Below, one piece after another: positions 1 to 8,914 of a stretch of DNA of 64,000 nucleotides (position 1 is its first letter; each line of letters opens with the position of its first letter). Position numbers and translations under genes: made by a program. Origin of the DNA: JAMQPK01 sp963761975 (GTDB taxonomy: Bacteria > Acidobacteriota > Vicinamibacteria > Vicinamibacterales > JAMQPK01); assembly GCA_963761975.1 (NCBI GenBank), contig CAVXIR010000004.1:868001-932000 (forward strand), given 5' to 3'. The notes under the pieces are model-generated. The model saw only the letters and a program-made list of their open reading frames with translations. It did no database searches and had not been told where the DNA came from.

Positions 1-260
1 ACAGCTGGCCGACGATGATTCCCGTGACGTTCGAGACGACAATTCTTGCCGCCGCACTCACCGCGGTGCTCGGCATGTTGGCGCTCAACGGGCTGCCGCA
101 GCCCTTTCACCCGGTGTTCAACGTGCCCCGCTTTGCGCTTGCAAGCCGCAATCGGTTTTTCCTCTGTATCGAAGCAACGGATCCGAAATTCAACATCGAC
201 ACCACGCGGACATTTCTCGAGTCGCTCGGCGCCCGGGAGGTGACGACCGTTGAGAACTGA
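1..260 (+). CDS. actD: Alternative complex III subunit ActD (DUF3341), C-terminal part
   Basis: Partial gene cut by the left edge; the frame is open from base 3 to a TGA at 258-260. The visible 85 residues hold the second transmembrane hairpin (VTFETTILAAALTAVLGML) and the family-typical tail with NGLPQPFHPVFNVPRFALAS and a ferredoxin-like end. ActD is a membrane-anchor subunit of the quinol:cytochrome c oxidoreductase called alternative complex III. The stop overlaps the start of actE, so the genes are translationally linked. ActA-C would lie upstream, outside the window. Identification rests on the conserved C-terminus and on the gene order D-E-F. Confidence 0.88.
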   Translation, partial: SWPTMIPVTFETTILAAALTAVLGMLALNGLPQPFHPVFNVPRFALASRNRFFLCIEATDPKFNIDTTRTFLESLGAREVTTVEN

Positions 261-843
261 CGCTCTGGGGATTAGGGATTGGGGATTAGGGATTGGGGCT
301 GCCACGCTGGCCCTTGTGATCACGGGTGCCGGCTGCCGGCAGGACATGCACGACCAGCCGAAGTACACCGCCTACAAGGCGTCCGATTTCTTTGCTGACA
401 GGCGCTCGGCGCGTCCGCCCGTGGAAGGGACGATTGCGCAAGGACACCTGAACGACGACGAACTGCTCTACTCAGGTCGCGTCGCGGGACAACCCGCGAC
501 GATGTTTCCTTTCACCATTGACGCGACGGTGATGCAGCGCGGGCGCGAGCGGTACAACATCTTCTGTTCGCCCTGTCATGGACTCGCAGGTGATGGCGAC
601 GGCATGGTCGTGCAGCGCGGCTACCGCCGGCCCACGTCATTCCACGTCGAGCGGCTGCGACAGGTGCCGCCGGGCCATATGTTCGACGTCATGACAAACG
701 GCTTTGGCGCGATGCCCGACTACGCCGCGCAGATTCCTGTGCGCGATCGCTGGGCCATCGCGGCTTATCTGCGCGCACTGCAGTTGAGTCAGTACGCGGC
801 GGCCAGCGACCTGTCGCCCCAGGCTCAGGCACAATTGCGATGA
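250..843 (+). CDS. actE: Alternative complex III cytochrome c subunit ActE
   Basis: 197-residue monoheme cytochrome c lipoprotein of alternative complex III. The TTG start overlaps the actD end. A hydrophobic N-terminus leads to a lipobox-like TGAGC (Cys29). The heme site CSPCH is at residues 106-110, and a candidate distal Met lies in FGAMPDYA. It should take electrons from the iron-sulfur/heme subunits in the periplasm and pass them to the downstream caa3 oxidase. Odd: residues 6-16 are encoded by a GGGATTAGGGATTGG-type micro-repeat (about 266-298), so the original N-terminus may have been replaced or the start lies elsewhere; a GTG at 316 would remove the signal segment. The stop overlaps actF by ATGA. 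Confidence 0.9.
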   Translation: MRTDALGIRDWGLGIGAATLALVITGAGCRQDMHDQPKYTAYKASDFFADRRSARPPVEGTIAQGHLNDDELLYSGRVAGQPATMFPFTIDATVMQRGRERYNIFCSPCHGLAGDGDGMVVQRGYRRPTSFHVERLRQVPPGHMFDVMTNGFGAMPDYAAQIPVRDRWAIAAYLRALQLSQYAAASDLSPQAQAQLR

Positions 844-2039
844 ACGTTCACCTGCGCGAAATCGGCGACGAGCTCGTTCCCGAGCTGAAAAGCCTGCAGT
901 CGAAGCTGACGATGGCTGGCGGCATCGGGACGGCCGTGTGCACGATCGGGCTCGTGATGGACCCGACGCAGTTCGTGCGCTCGTTCCTGCCCGCGTACAT
1001 GTGGATGTTGTCGGTGGCGCTCGGCTCGCTCGCGCTCGCGATGGTGCACCAGGTGTCGGGCGGAGCCTGGGGCGTTGTCATTCGCCGCATTCTCGGTGCG
1101 GCGAGCCGCACGCTCCCGCTCCTCACGATTCTCTTCATGCCGATCGCATTCGGGCTGCACTCGCTTTACTCATGGTCCGACGCCGCACACGTCGCCGCCG
1201 ATCCGGTCCTGCAGTGGAAGCGGCCGTATCTGAACGTTCCATTTTTCCTGGCGCGGGCGGCAATCTATTTCGTCATCTGGAATGCGATCGCGTTCTTTCT
1301 CAACAAATGGTCGGTCGACCAGGATGCCAAGGCGGACCCGACCCTGGCGCGGAGGATGCAGCTGATCAGCGCCGGCGGCCTGCTGGCCTACGGCCTGACG
1401 ATTACCTTTGCGGCGTTCGACTGGCTCATGTCGCTCGAGCCGCACTGGTTCTCGACGATGTACGGCGTGCTCATCATGGGCGGCCAGGCACTTTCGGCGA
1501 TAGCCTTCTCCATCGTCGTACTCGCGTGGCTCGTGCGCCGGTCGCCATTCAACGAGCTGATCACGCCGAACCACTTTCACGATCTCGGCAACCTGATGAT
1601 GGGTTTCACGATGCTGTGGACGTATTTCGCGTTCTCGCAGTACCTGATCATCTGGGCCGCCAACATTCCCGAAGAGACCGAATGGTACCTGCACCGCACG
1701 GGGCACGGCTGGCAGTACATCGCCGTCATGCTGGTGCTCTTCCACTTTGCGGTGCCCTTTCTCGTGCTGCTCCATCGTGCGATTAAGCGCAACGCCGCGA
1801 TGGTGTCGAAAGTGGCGGCTCTCATCCTCGTCATGCGGTTCGTCGACGTGTACTGGCTCAGCGCCCCGGCGTTCGCGCACGGCGGCGAGCCTCACGTTCA
1901 CTGGCTCGATCTGGCGCTGCCGATTTCGCTCGCTCTCATCTGGTTGGCCTATTTCGTCTATCAGCTGCGCGGCCGCGCCCTGCTGCCGTTGCACGATCCC
2001 GAGTTACGGGAGGCGCTGAAACATGTCAGAACTGCATGA
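840..2039 (+). CDS. actF: Alternative complex III quinol-oxidizing membrane subunit ActF (NrfD-like)
   Basis: 399-residue polytopic membrane protein of the NrfD/PsrC family, paralogous to ActC. About ten hydrophobic segments are visible, for example VIRRILGAASRTLPLLTILF and LMMGFTMLWTYFAFSQYLI. In known alternative complex III structures ActC and ActF form the membrane core with quinol-site and proton-path residues. The start is an ATG overlapping actE by four bases, and the 3' end overlaps the next gene by 17 bases. Together with actD and actE this is the canonical tail of the operon. Confidence 0.92.
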   Translation: MNVHLREIGDELVPELKSLQSKLTMAGGIGTAVCTIGLVMDPTQFVRSFLPAYMWMLSVALGSLALAMVHQVSGGAWGVVIRRILGAASRTLPLLTILFMPIAFGLHSLYSWSDAAHVAADPVLQWKRPYLNVPFFLARAAIYFVIWNAIAFFLNKWSVDQDAKADPTLARRMQLISAGGLLAYGLTITFAAFDWLMSLEPHWFSTMYGVLIMGGQALSAIAFSIVVLAWLVRRSPFNELITPNHFHDLGNLMMGFTMLWTYFAFSQYLIIWAANIPEETEWYLHRTGHGWQYIAVMLVLFHFAVPFLVLLHRAIKRNAAMVSKVAALILVMRFVDVYWLSAPAFAHGGEPHVHWLDLALPISLALIWLAYFVYQLRGRALLPLHDPELREALKHVRTA

Positions 2040-2427
2040 CCGCGATCACGACAACCCGGAGGTCGTTCACGAAACGAGCGACGTCAACGTCGGAGCGATT
2101 CTGCGGTACGGCGCCGCGCTTCTCGTCGTGGCCGCGATCGCGCATGTGTTCTTGTGGTGGCTCTTCGGTGTGTACCAGCGCCAGTACCAACGCGCGCAGA
2201 CACAGGTGTATCCGATGGCCGCCGGCCAGCAAGACCGCCTTCCCCCGGAGCCGAGACTGCAGAGCAACCCGCAGCAGGATTTGATCGAACTGCGCGCGAA
2301 ACAGGAAACCCTCCTCAAGGAATATGGCTGGGTGAACAAGGCAACCGGCATCGCCCGCATTCCCATCGAAGAAGCGATGCGAATCGTTGTCGAGCGCGGA
2401 CTACCGGCAAGAGAGGCGCAGAAATGA
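2023..2427 (+). CDS. Small single-pass membrane protein of the alternative complex III operon
   Basis: 134-residue protein with one transmembrane helix (residues about 28-48, ILRYGAALLVVAAIAHVFLW) after an acidic N-terminus. The soluble C-terminal region is proline/glutamine rich and ends in a helix containing IPIEEAMRIVVERGLP. Its position between actF and SCO1, overlapping both, suggests a role in assembling or bridging complex III and the caa3 oxidase. That role is inferred from context only. Comparable short proteins occur at this place in other acidobacterial act-cox operons, from general knowledge. Confidence 0.8.
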   Translation: MSELHDRDHDNPEVVHETSDVNVGAILRYGAALLVVAAIAHVFLWWLFGVYQRQYQRAQTQVYPMAAGQQDRLPPEPRLQSNPQQDLIELRAKQETLLKEYGWVNKATGIARIPIEEAMRIVVERGLPAREAQK

Positions 2428-3251
2428 AACCCCTGAGTTGCGCACTACTTGCGTACGCCCTACTCCTTACATCGGTTGCTGATGCGCAGCCGCTTCCTAC
2501 ACCGGCCGGTGTGCCCGCGGCAGAGCTGCCAGCGGCCATACGGGAAGTCGGGTTCGATCAGAACCTCGATCAACTGCTGCCACTCGACGTGCCATTCACC
2601 AACGAGAACGGCGGTGCGGTACGGATTGGCGATTACTTTGGCGCGCGCCCCGTCGTGCTCGCGTTTGTGTATTACGGCTGCCCCATGCTTTGCCTCCAGA
2701 GTCTGAGCAGTTTGGCCAGCACGCTTGGTGTGTTGTCTGAGAACCCCGGCGAAGACTTCGAAGTCGTCAGCGTCAGCATCGATCCGCGGGAAACCCCGGC
2801 CCTGGCGCTCGCGAAAAAGGCGCACTATGTGGAGCGCTCGGGCAAGCCATCGATTGGGCAAGGCTGGCATTACCTGACGGGCACCGAAGCCAACATCCAG
2901 CGTCTCACGAAAGCCGCCGGGTTCCGTTATGTGTGGGACGAATCGACCCAGCAATACGCACACCCCGCCGGCATCATTATCGCGACACCGGAAGGCAAGC
3001 TGTCGCGTTACCTCTTCGGCATCGACTACGGCCCGCGCGATCTTCGTCTGGCGCTACTCGACGCGGCGAACGATAAAATCGGTTCGCCGCTGCAGAGGGC
3101 GCTGCTCTATTGCTACCACTACGACATCGCGACAGGACGCTACAGCCTGGCGATCATGCGGATTGTGCAGATCGCTGGTGCGGCCACCGCCCTGTCGCTC
3201 GGTACGCTGATTTTTGTCTGGACGAGGCGCGAGCGCAGGCAGGCGCGCTAA
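2424..3251 (+). CDS. sco1: SCO1/SenC copper chaperone for cytochrome oxidase
   Basis: 275-residue SCO protein. The ATG at 2424 overlaps the preceding stop (ATGA); a longer open frame upstream is out-of-register extension. Features in order: signal peptide ending near ADAQP, thioredoxin-like fold with copper-binding Cys86 and Cys90 in YYGCPMLC, and His180 in YAHPAG, which completes the Cu site. A C-terminal transmembrane segment (AATALSLGTLIFVW) is unusual for SCO proteins but frequent in this operon type. It inserts copper into the CuA centre of CoxB, encoded eight bases downstream. Confidence 0.93.
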   Translation: MKPLSCALLAYALLLTSVADAQPLPTPAGVPAAELPAAIREVGFDQNLDQLLPLDVPFTNENGGAVRIGDYFGARPVVLAFVYYGCPMLCLQSLSSLASTLGVLSENPGEDFEVVSVSIDPRETPALALAKKAHYVERSGKPSIGQGWHYLTGTEANIQRLTKAAGFRYVWDESTQQYAHPAGIIIATPEGKLSRYLFGIDYGPRDLRLALLDAANDKIGSPLQRALLYCYHYDIATGRYSLAIMRIVQIAGAATALSLGTLIFVWTRRERRQAR

Positions 3252-3258
3252 GGCAGAC

Positions 3259-4218
3259 ATGTTCGACATTCCGTTGTTCCCTGAGCGTGCCTCGACCCTC
3301 GCCGGCGAAGTCGATGCCCTGTACTTTTTCCTCGTCGGTCTGTCTGGTTTTTTCGCCGTGCTCATCGCGACGCTCATCGTCGCCTTTGCCATCGTGTTTC
3401 GTCGCCGCCATGCCGACGAAGTCGGCGCCGAGGTGCATGGCGGCCTGCTGCTCGAAGTGGGATGGACGGTCATTCCGTTTCTGATCACGATGGTGATTTT
3501 TTTCTGGGGCGCCAAGGTGTACTTCGCGATGGCGAATCCTCCTGCCGAGACGCTCAACATCTATGTCGTCGGCAAGCAGTGGATGTGGAAGGTGCAGCAT
3601 GTGACCGGCCAGCGGGAAATCAACGAGCTGCACGTGCCGGTTGGTCGACCTGTCAGGCTCATCATGACGTCGGAAGACGTCATCCACAATTTCTCCATTC
3701 CGGCGATGCGCGTCAAAGCCGACGTCATTCCCGGGCGCTTCGTCCAGATCTGGTTCGAGCCGACCACTCCGGGCACCTATCAGATTTTCTGCGCGGAGTA
3801 CTGCGGCACGCAGCACTCCGCCATGATTGGACGGGTTGCCGTGCTGGAGCCGGCGGCATACCAGACCTGGTTGAGCGGCGGTGCCGCCGAGGGGTCACTG
3901 GCATCGACAGGTGAAAAGCTGTTTGCCGACCTCGCGTGCAACACCTGCCACCGGCCGGACTCCCGCGGTCGCGGGCCGGTGCTCGAAGGCGTGTTCGGTC
4001 ACCCTGTTCAACTGCAGGACGGCACGATCGTCACGGCCGACGAAAATTACGTCCGCGAATCCATCATGCAGCCGGCCGCCAAAGTGACGGCCGGATTCCA
4101 GCCCGTGATGCCGGCCTTTCAGGGGCTGGTAACCGAAGAGCAACTGCTTGCACTCATCGAGTACGTGAAATCGCTCGCGTCGCGGCCCCAACTCGAACCA
4201 GTGAACAGACAACGATAA
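3259..4218 (+). CDS. coxB: Cytochrome c oxidase subunit II with fused cytochrome c (caa3 type)
   Basis: 319 residues from the ATG at 3259. Two N-terminal transmembrane helices are followed by the cupredoxin CuA domain (C178-AEY-C182-GTQH186-SAM) and a C-terminal cytochrome c domain with CNTCH at 227-231. The fused heme domain defines a caa3-type oxidase. It accepts electrons from ActE or soluble cytochrome c and passes them to CuA and then CoxA. The stop and the coxA start share bases (TAATG), so translation is coupled. Confidence 0.96.
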   Translation: MFDIPLFPERASTLAGEVDALYFFLVGLSGFFAVLIATLIVAFAIVFRRRHADEVGAEVHGGLLLEVGWTVIPFLITMVIFFWGAKVYFAMANPPAETLNIYVVGKQWMWKVQHVTGQREINELHVPVGRPVRLIMTSEDVIHNFSIPAMRVKADVIPGRFVQIWFEPTTPGTYQIFCAEYCGTQHSAMIGRVAVLEPAAYQTWLSGGAAEGSLASTGEKLFADLACNTCHRPDSRGRGPVLEGVFGHPVQLQDGTIVTADENYVRESIMQPAAKVTAGFQPVMPAFQGLVTEEQLLALIEYVKSLASRPQLEPVNRQR

Positions 4219-5831
4219 TGGCAGCAGACTTTCCCGCTCATCACTATCTCAACGACGGCTACGGCATCACCTCGTGGCTGCTCACGCGCGACCATAAGCG
4301 CATCGCGCTGCTCTACCTCGTGGCGGTCACGTTCTTTTTCTTCGTCGGCGGCGCGTTTGCGGTACTCATCAGGCTCGACCTCGCGACGCCACCGGGCGAT
4401 CTCGTGAGCGACGATACCTACAACCAGTTGTTCACCATGCACGGCGTCGTCATGGTCTTCTTCTTCCTCATCCCGGCCATTCCGGCCATCCTCGGAAATT
4501 TTCTGGTGCCGTTGATGATCGGCGCCAAAGATCTCGCCTTTCCGAAACTGAATCTGCTGAGCTGGTACATCTACATGGCGGGTGGCCTGATGGGTGTGTA
4601 CGTGCTGCTCACCGGCGGCCTCGACACAGGATGGACGATGTACGCGCCCTTCAGCACAAGATTTTCGACGACGAGAGTCGTACCTGCCGCGCTGGCTATC
4701 TTCGTCACCGGATTCTCGTCGATTCTGACGGGCTTGAACTTCATCGTCACGATTCATCGCATGCGCGCGCCGGGGATGACGTGGTTCAAGATGCCGCTGT
4801 TTCTGTGGTCGATCTACGCCACCAGCGTCATCAACATCCTCGGGACACCGATCATCGCCATCACCTCGCTGCTCGTTGCCATCGAACGGCTGTTCCGGTT
4901 TGGATTCTTCGACCCGGCGCTCGGCGGCGATCCCGTGCTGTTTCAGCACCTGTTCTGGTTCTACTCGCACCCGGCGGTGTACATCATGATTCTGCCGGCG
5001 ATGGGAGTGATCAGCGAGCTCGTCGCGGCGTTCTGTCGCAAGCCTGTCTTCGGCTACAGCTTCGTCGCGTTCTCGAGCCTCGGCATCGCCGTGCTTGGGT
5101 TCCTGGTGTGGGGTCACCATATGTTCGTGGCCGGCCAATCGGTGTACGCGTCGCTGGTCTTTTCCCTGCTCAGCTTCCTTGTCGCCATTCCGTCGGCGAT
5201 CAAAGTGTTCAACTGGACCGCGACGATGTACAAAGGATCGGTCTCGTGGCAGACGCCGATGCTGTATGCGATCGGATTCATCGGGTTGTTCACGATCGGC
5301 GGTTTAACTGGTCTCTTTCTCGCCGCAATCGGTGTGGACGTGCACGTCACCGACACCTACTTCATCATCGCGCATTTCCACTACATCATGGTCGGCGGCA
5401 CGATCATGGGGTATCTTGGCGGAATCCATTACTGGTGGCCGAAGATCAGCGGCCGTCTCTATCCCGAGGGGTTGTCGACACTCTCGGCCGGGATCATCTT
5501 CACCGGCTTCAACCTGACGTTCTTTCCACAGTTCATCCTGGGCTATCTCGGCATGCCACGCCGGTATCACGCGTATCCACCTGAGTTTCAGGTGCTGAAC
5601 GTGCTGTCGTCTGCGGGGGCGTCGATCCTGGGGGTCGGATATCTCCTGCCGATGTTCTACCTCGCGTGGTCGTTGCGCTACGGAAAGCCGGCGGGCGCGA
5701 ACCCCTGGGGCGCCTCCGGGCTGGAATGGGAGACGACATCGCCGCCGCCAACGGAAAATTTCCCCGTCACGCCGACGGTCACCGAGAGTCCGTACAACTA
5801 TCCATCACCAGTGGTGAAACACGTTGCGTAA
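4218..5831 (+). CDS. coxA: Cytochrome c oxidase subunit I, A2 type
   Basis: 537-residue heme-copper oxidase catalytic subunit with about 12 transmembrane helices. Visible motifs include the heme a ligand region FTMHGVVMV, WFYSHPAVY with Cu-ligand His251 cross-linked in the family to Tyr255, WGHHMF with two Cu-ligand histidines, and HFHYIMVGG with the heme ligands. The helix VI Glu of A1 oxidases is absent and replaced by the Tyr249-Ser250 pair, the A2-family signature known from Thermus caa3. It reduces oxygen and pumps protons. It is the third of four cox genes in a tight operon. Confidence 0.97.
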   Translation: MAADFPAHHYLNDGYGITSWLLTRDHKRIALLYLVAVTFFFFVGGAFAVLIRLDLATPPGDLVSDDTYNQLFTMHGVVMVFFFLIPAIPAILGNFLVPLMIGAKDLAFPKLNLLSWYIYMAGGLMGVYVLLTGGLDTGWTMYAPFSTRFSTTRVVPAALAIFVTGFSSILTGLNFIVTIHRMRAPGMTWFKMPLFLWSIYATSVINILGTPIIAITSLLVAIERLFRFGFFDPALGGDPVLFQHLFWFYSHPAVYIMILPAMGVISELVAAFCRKPVFGYSFVAFSSLGIAVLGFLVWGHHMFVAGQSVYASLVFSLLSFLVAIPSAIKVFNWTATMYKGSVSWQTPMLYAIGFIGLFTIGGLTGLFLAAIGVDVHVTDTYFIIAHFHYIMVGGTIMGYLGGIHYWWPKISGRLYPEGLSTLSAGIIFTGFNLTFFPQFILGYLGMPRRYHAYPPEFQVLNVLSSAGASILGVGYLLPMFYLAWSLRYGKPAGANPWGASGLEWETTSPPPTENFPVTPTVTESPYNYPSPVVKHVA

Positions 5832-6495
5832 CGACACCGTGGCACACCCGGCGCTCGCGCATCATTTCGACGACCTCGAGCAGCAGCAGGAAGCGGCATC
5901 GTTCGGCATGTGGGTGTTCCTGCTGACCGAAATCCTGTTCTTCGGCGGGTTGTTCCTCGTTTACACGATCTATCGCTCGTGGTATCCGCAGGCGTTCGCG
6001 TCGGCGAGCCACCATCTCGACATTCCGCTCGGCACGGTGAACACAGCGGTCCTCATCGGCAGCAGCCTGACGATGGCGATGGCCGTTCACGCCGCGCAGC
6101 TGAATTCGCGCAAAGGCGTCATGACCTTCATCGTGCTGACGATGATTCTTGGCGGTGTGTTTTTGGGGATCAAGGGAATCGAGTACTCGCACAAGTTTCA
6201 CGAGCACCTGATCCCGGGGCCACATTTCGCGTATGCCGCTGAGCCGCAGTTCTTCAGACCGGCGCAGATATTTTTTTCGCTCTATTTCGTGATGACGGGG
6301 CTGCACGCAGCTCACATGATCGTCGGCATGGGACTGATGATCTGGATGCTCGTCTGGGCCTACAGGGGTGTCATCGGCGACGGGTACTACTCACCGGTTG
6401 AAATCGTGGGTCTCTACTGGCATTTCGTCGACATCGTCTGGATTTTCCTCTTCCCGCTGCTCTATCTGATTGGGCGGCATGCGACAGGTCACTGA
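5824..6495 (+). CDS. coxC: Cytochrome c oxidase subunit III
   Basis: 223-residue seven-helix subunit III. The family signatures EYSHKFHEH and YWHFVDIVWIFLFPLLYL are present. The TTG at 5824 overlaps the end of coxA; a GTG at 5839 is an alternative start. It stabilises subunit I and its proton uptake. The next gene, subunit IV, starts immediately after the stop codon. Confidence 0.95.
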   Translation: MRNDTVAHPALAHHFDDLEQQQEAASFGMWVFLLTEILFFGGLFLVYTIYRSWYPQAFASASHHLDIPLGTVNTAVLIGSSLTMAMAVHAAQLNSRKGVMTFIVLTMILGGVFLGIKGIEYSHKFHEHLIPGPHFAYAAEPQFFRPAQIFFSLYFVMTGLHAAHMIVGMGLMIWMLVWAYRGVIGDGYYSPVEIVGLYWHFVDIVWIFLFPLLYLIGRHATGH

Positions 6496-6825
6496 ATGGC
6501 AGAGCGCGCACACTCGTCACTGCACGTCGTGCCGGTGAGGGTCTACTACATCATCTTCGCCACGCTGATGGTGCTGACAGGCATCACGGTCGCAGTGGCC
6601 TACATCGATCTCGGCCCCATCAACGCCGTGGTCGCACTCGTCATTGCCTGCTTCAAGGCGATGATCGTGGTGCTCTATTTCATGCACGTGAAGTACAGCA
6701 CACGCCTCATCAAGCTGACCGTGATTGCCGGCCTCTACTGGATGGTCATTCTTCTGGGCCTCACGCTGGGCGACTACCTGACGCGCGGCTGGGGCACGTT
6801 CGGGCAACAGATACGGCTGCAATGA
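6496..6825 (+). CDS. coxD: Cytochrome c oxidase subunit IV (CtaF-like)
   Basis: 109-residue protein with three hydrophobic helices. The family motif IACFKAMIVVLYFMHVKYS is characteristic of bacterial cytochrome C oxidase subunit IV (COX4_pro). It starts directly at the end of coxC and ends the respiratory operon; downstream lie micro-repeats and REP palindromes rather than a clear intrinsic terminator. Confidence 0.92.
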   Translation: MAERAHSSLHVVPVRVYYIIFATLMVLTGITVAVAYIDLGPINAVVALVIACFKAMIVVLYFMHVKYSTRLIKLTVIAGLYWMVILLGLTLGDYLTRGWGTFGQQIRLQ

Positions 6826-6831
6826 AGCATT

Positions 6832-6869
6832 CGCAGATTCGTAGATTGGAAGATTGGCAGATTGGGCAG
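6832..6869. repeat. Degenerate GATTGG micro-repeat
   Basis: A run of about four imperfect copies of AGATTGG directly after the cox operon. It belongs to a set of different short-unit repeats that occupy gene borders throughout the window. Confidence 0.6.
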
Positions 6870-6875
6870 TCCTAA

Positions 6876-6901
6876 CGGTAGCGCAGGGCTTCAGCCCTGC
6901 C
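6876..6901 (+). repeat. REP-like palindrome 1
   Basis: Palindromic element with the core GGCAGGGCTNNAGCCCTGC fold, preceded by the tag CGGTAGC. It is nearly identical to the element at 6921 and lies in the same orientation. It can form a hairpin of about 9 bp. It sits next to a REP-associated transposase, the usual partner of such elements. Confidence 0.75.
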
Positions 6902-6920
6902 GTCGCCTGTGCAGCACCAT

Positions 6921-6950
6921 CGGTAGCGCAGGGCTTTAGCCCTGCCTCTG
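6921..6950 (+). repeat. REP-like palindrome 2 (left end of RayT cassette)
   Basis: 30-base element that is the exact reverse complement of 7481-7510. It has the same tag and palindrome as the copy at 6876. Together with the 7481 copy it brackets the transposase gene as inverted terminal repeats. Confidence 0.8.
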
Positions 6951-6996
6951 GTGTTTTTATCGTGCCGTCGGCACAGGCATTGCGGTACGCGATGCG

Positions 6997-7495
6997 ATGC
7001 TTCAGAAACGCCCTCGTATCCACGGGTTCCCTTACACCGGCCTTCATCGCTATGCCCTGACGATTTGCACGAAAGATCGCCGCGAAATCTTCCTTGATGG
7101 AGACCGGGTAGCGGCAGTCCTGATGACAATTCGGCAATCTGGCCCGGAGAACGACTTCGCATTATTTGGGGTACTGCTTCATGCCTGATCATGTGCACGT
7201 TATAGCAACCGCCACCACGGAAAGTGCTGACTTGAAAAAGTTCGTCGCGAAGTGGAAACAACGCTCGGGTTATACGCATAAGCAAAAGACTGGGGCACTT
7301 CTGTGGCAACCAAGCTACTTCGATCATGTGCTTCGTGACGAAGAAGACACGTGGCGTGCGGTGCGGTATGTGCTCGAGAATCCGGTTAGAAAGGGTCTCG
7401 TTCAGAATTTCTACGACTATCCGTTCAGCGGCTCGGATGTTTTCAGCATGGAGCAGTTGAAAGAAATGTGGCGGGATACGCAGAGGCAGGGCTAA
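6997..7495 (+). pseudogene. REP-associated tyrosine transposase (RayT/Y1 family), frameshifted
   Basis: The first frame (6997 to about 7165) encodes the N-terminal part with GFPYTGLHRYALTICTKDRR. The second frame (about 7166-7495) encodes YCFMPDHVHVIA with the HUH-type histidines, then KKFVAKWKQ and RYVLENPVRKGLV, typical of Transposase_17/RayT proteins. The join is a single-base frameshift in front of the histidine motif. RayT proteins process REP hairpins as single-strand substrates, and this one lies between REP palindromes in inverted orientation; its stop codon falls inside the right one. The frameshift suggests it is inactive here, unless it is a sequencing error. Confidence 0.82.
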
Positions 7496-7510
7496 AGCCC
7501 TGCGCTACCG
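7481..7510 (-). repeat. REP-like palindrome 3 (right end of RayT cassette)
   Basis: Perfect 30-base inverted copy of 6921-6950. It contains the transposase stop codon. The following 184 bases up to the MFP gene are comparatively AT-rich, with no gene I can support. Confidence 0.8.
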
Positions 7511-7694
7511 AAGGATTTGAAATTAAATTCTAAGATTTTAAATCCAGATTCTAGGGCGATCACCTGACAGCCCGATTAGCCGAATGGGTAATCTTCACTG
7601 AGTGCTGCCGTTGCTAGCATGTGGACCTCTATCAGTCGGCCGTTGCGCAGGCCACACGGTTGCCCGTACGCGAAGACGCATGTCGAGGGGGTTC

Positions 7695-8914
7695 ATGAGC
7701 CAGAAACAGCTCAACATCGGGCGCAGCCTCTTGCTCGCTGGAGTTGCCTGTACTCCTCGCATCGTGCGGAGATGGAACCGCGGCGAATCAACCTGCGGAG
7801 GACAGTCCGGTCACCGTTCAGGTTGTCAAAACCGCCCGGGAAGCCGTGTCTGAAAGACTGGACATCGCGGGAGAGCTCCGCGCATATCAGGAAATTGACA
7901 TGCGCGCGCGCGTGTCTGGTTTACCTTGATCAAATCGGGCCGACGTTGGTGACAAAGTCCGGCAAGGACAGATTGGTCGCTGAGCACCAGCGGTGACCGA
8001 ATCATCGAGCGAACTGGAGCAGGCAACCGCTACCAGCAGGCGCAGTGAACAGGAAGTCTTGCGCGGTCGAAGCGAAGTCGACTGAGCGCCGTCGGCGCTG
8101 GAAGCGGCTCGCTTGACCTACTGAGGTTAGCCTCCGTCATCAAATCAAATCCGAGACTGATCGCTCAGCAAGAAGTGGATGATGCGCTTGCAAAAGTTCG
8201 TGTGGCCGATGCCGAACTCGGGTCAACCAGGGCCAGTCTGTCGGTGGCGAGTGAGCAGGTGCGGATCCAGGCTGCCAACGAGGCGAGGGCGCGAACGATG
8301 ACGGACTACACGGTTATTACAGCCCCGATCTCGGGACTGATCACCAGGCGATACGCCGATAAAGGCAGCTTGATTCAGGGGGGATCGCAGGGGCAGGCGA
8401 TCGTCCAGCTGTCTCAAGTCGATCGCCTACGCCTGATTCTACCCGTCCCCGAATCCGTTGTCCCTGCCGTCACTGTCGGGTAAGTTGGACACGTCACAGT
8501 GGCTGCGATCGGAAAACCCTTCGATGGCCGCATCGCGCGCATGTCAGGAAAGATTGATTCGGCGACGCGGACGATGGACGCCGAAGTGGATGTGGCGAAT
8601 CCGGACTCGAGCCTCGAGCCGGGCATGCACGGTGCGGCCGAAATCGTGCTCGCTCATCATGATCGGCGCTCAGCGTCCCGGTGCAGGCGGTCGCGCGCAC
8701 CGAGAACGGAGCGTCGGTGATGATCGTCAACGCGCAGAGCCGTCTCGAAGTGCGTGATGTCGTTGTCGGGATCGAAACTCCTACCCGCGTGCAGATCTGG
8801 CCGGTCTTTCGGACAACGATCTCGTTGTACTTCGGCAGTCGCAGCCAGCTCAAGCCGGGACAGCGGGCCACACCCAAGGAGGCGCCTGCAATCGGCGCGC
8901 GCAAGGAGCGCTGA
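7695..8914 (+). pseudogene. RND efflux periplasmic adaptor (MFP/HlyD family), multiple frameshifts
   Basis: Reading through several frames gives a recognisable membrane fusion protein. The start MSQKQLNIGRSLLLAGVA is in one frame, then a lipobox-like LLASCGDG and VQVVKTAREAVSERLDIAGE in another (7744-7929). DVGDKVRQGQIG follows near 7942-7978. The coiled-coil/barrel part lies in 8175-8483 (YTVITAPISGLITRRYADKG), a further stretch at 8499-8660, and the C-terminal part at 8681-8914. There are at least five indels or stops, three of them within about 60 bases near 7925-7985. The adaptor would link the inner-membrane pump to the outer-membrane channel. It is either a decaying gene or a low-quality stretch of sequence. 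Confidence 0.8.

Noticed and set aside
2154..2423. Long N-terminal extension of SCO1
   Set aside because: The ATG at 2424 gives a normal signal peptide and the standard four-base overlap; upstream residues are a shadow of the preceding gene.
4119..5138. 339-codon minus-strand frame opposite coxA
   Set aside because: Composition (Arg/Asp/His/Glu-rich) typical of the antisense of membrane proteins; coxA is certain.
6876..7510. REP palindromes as CRISPR repeats or an IS with long terminal repeats
   Set aside because: Palindromic tags with a RayT gene fit REP elements; spacing is not regular and no DDE transposase is present.
7511..7694. Regulator gene for the efflux operon
   Set aside because: No TetR- or MarR-like sequence in any frame; the stretch is AT-rich and short.
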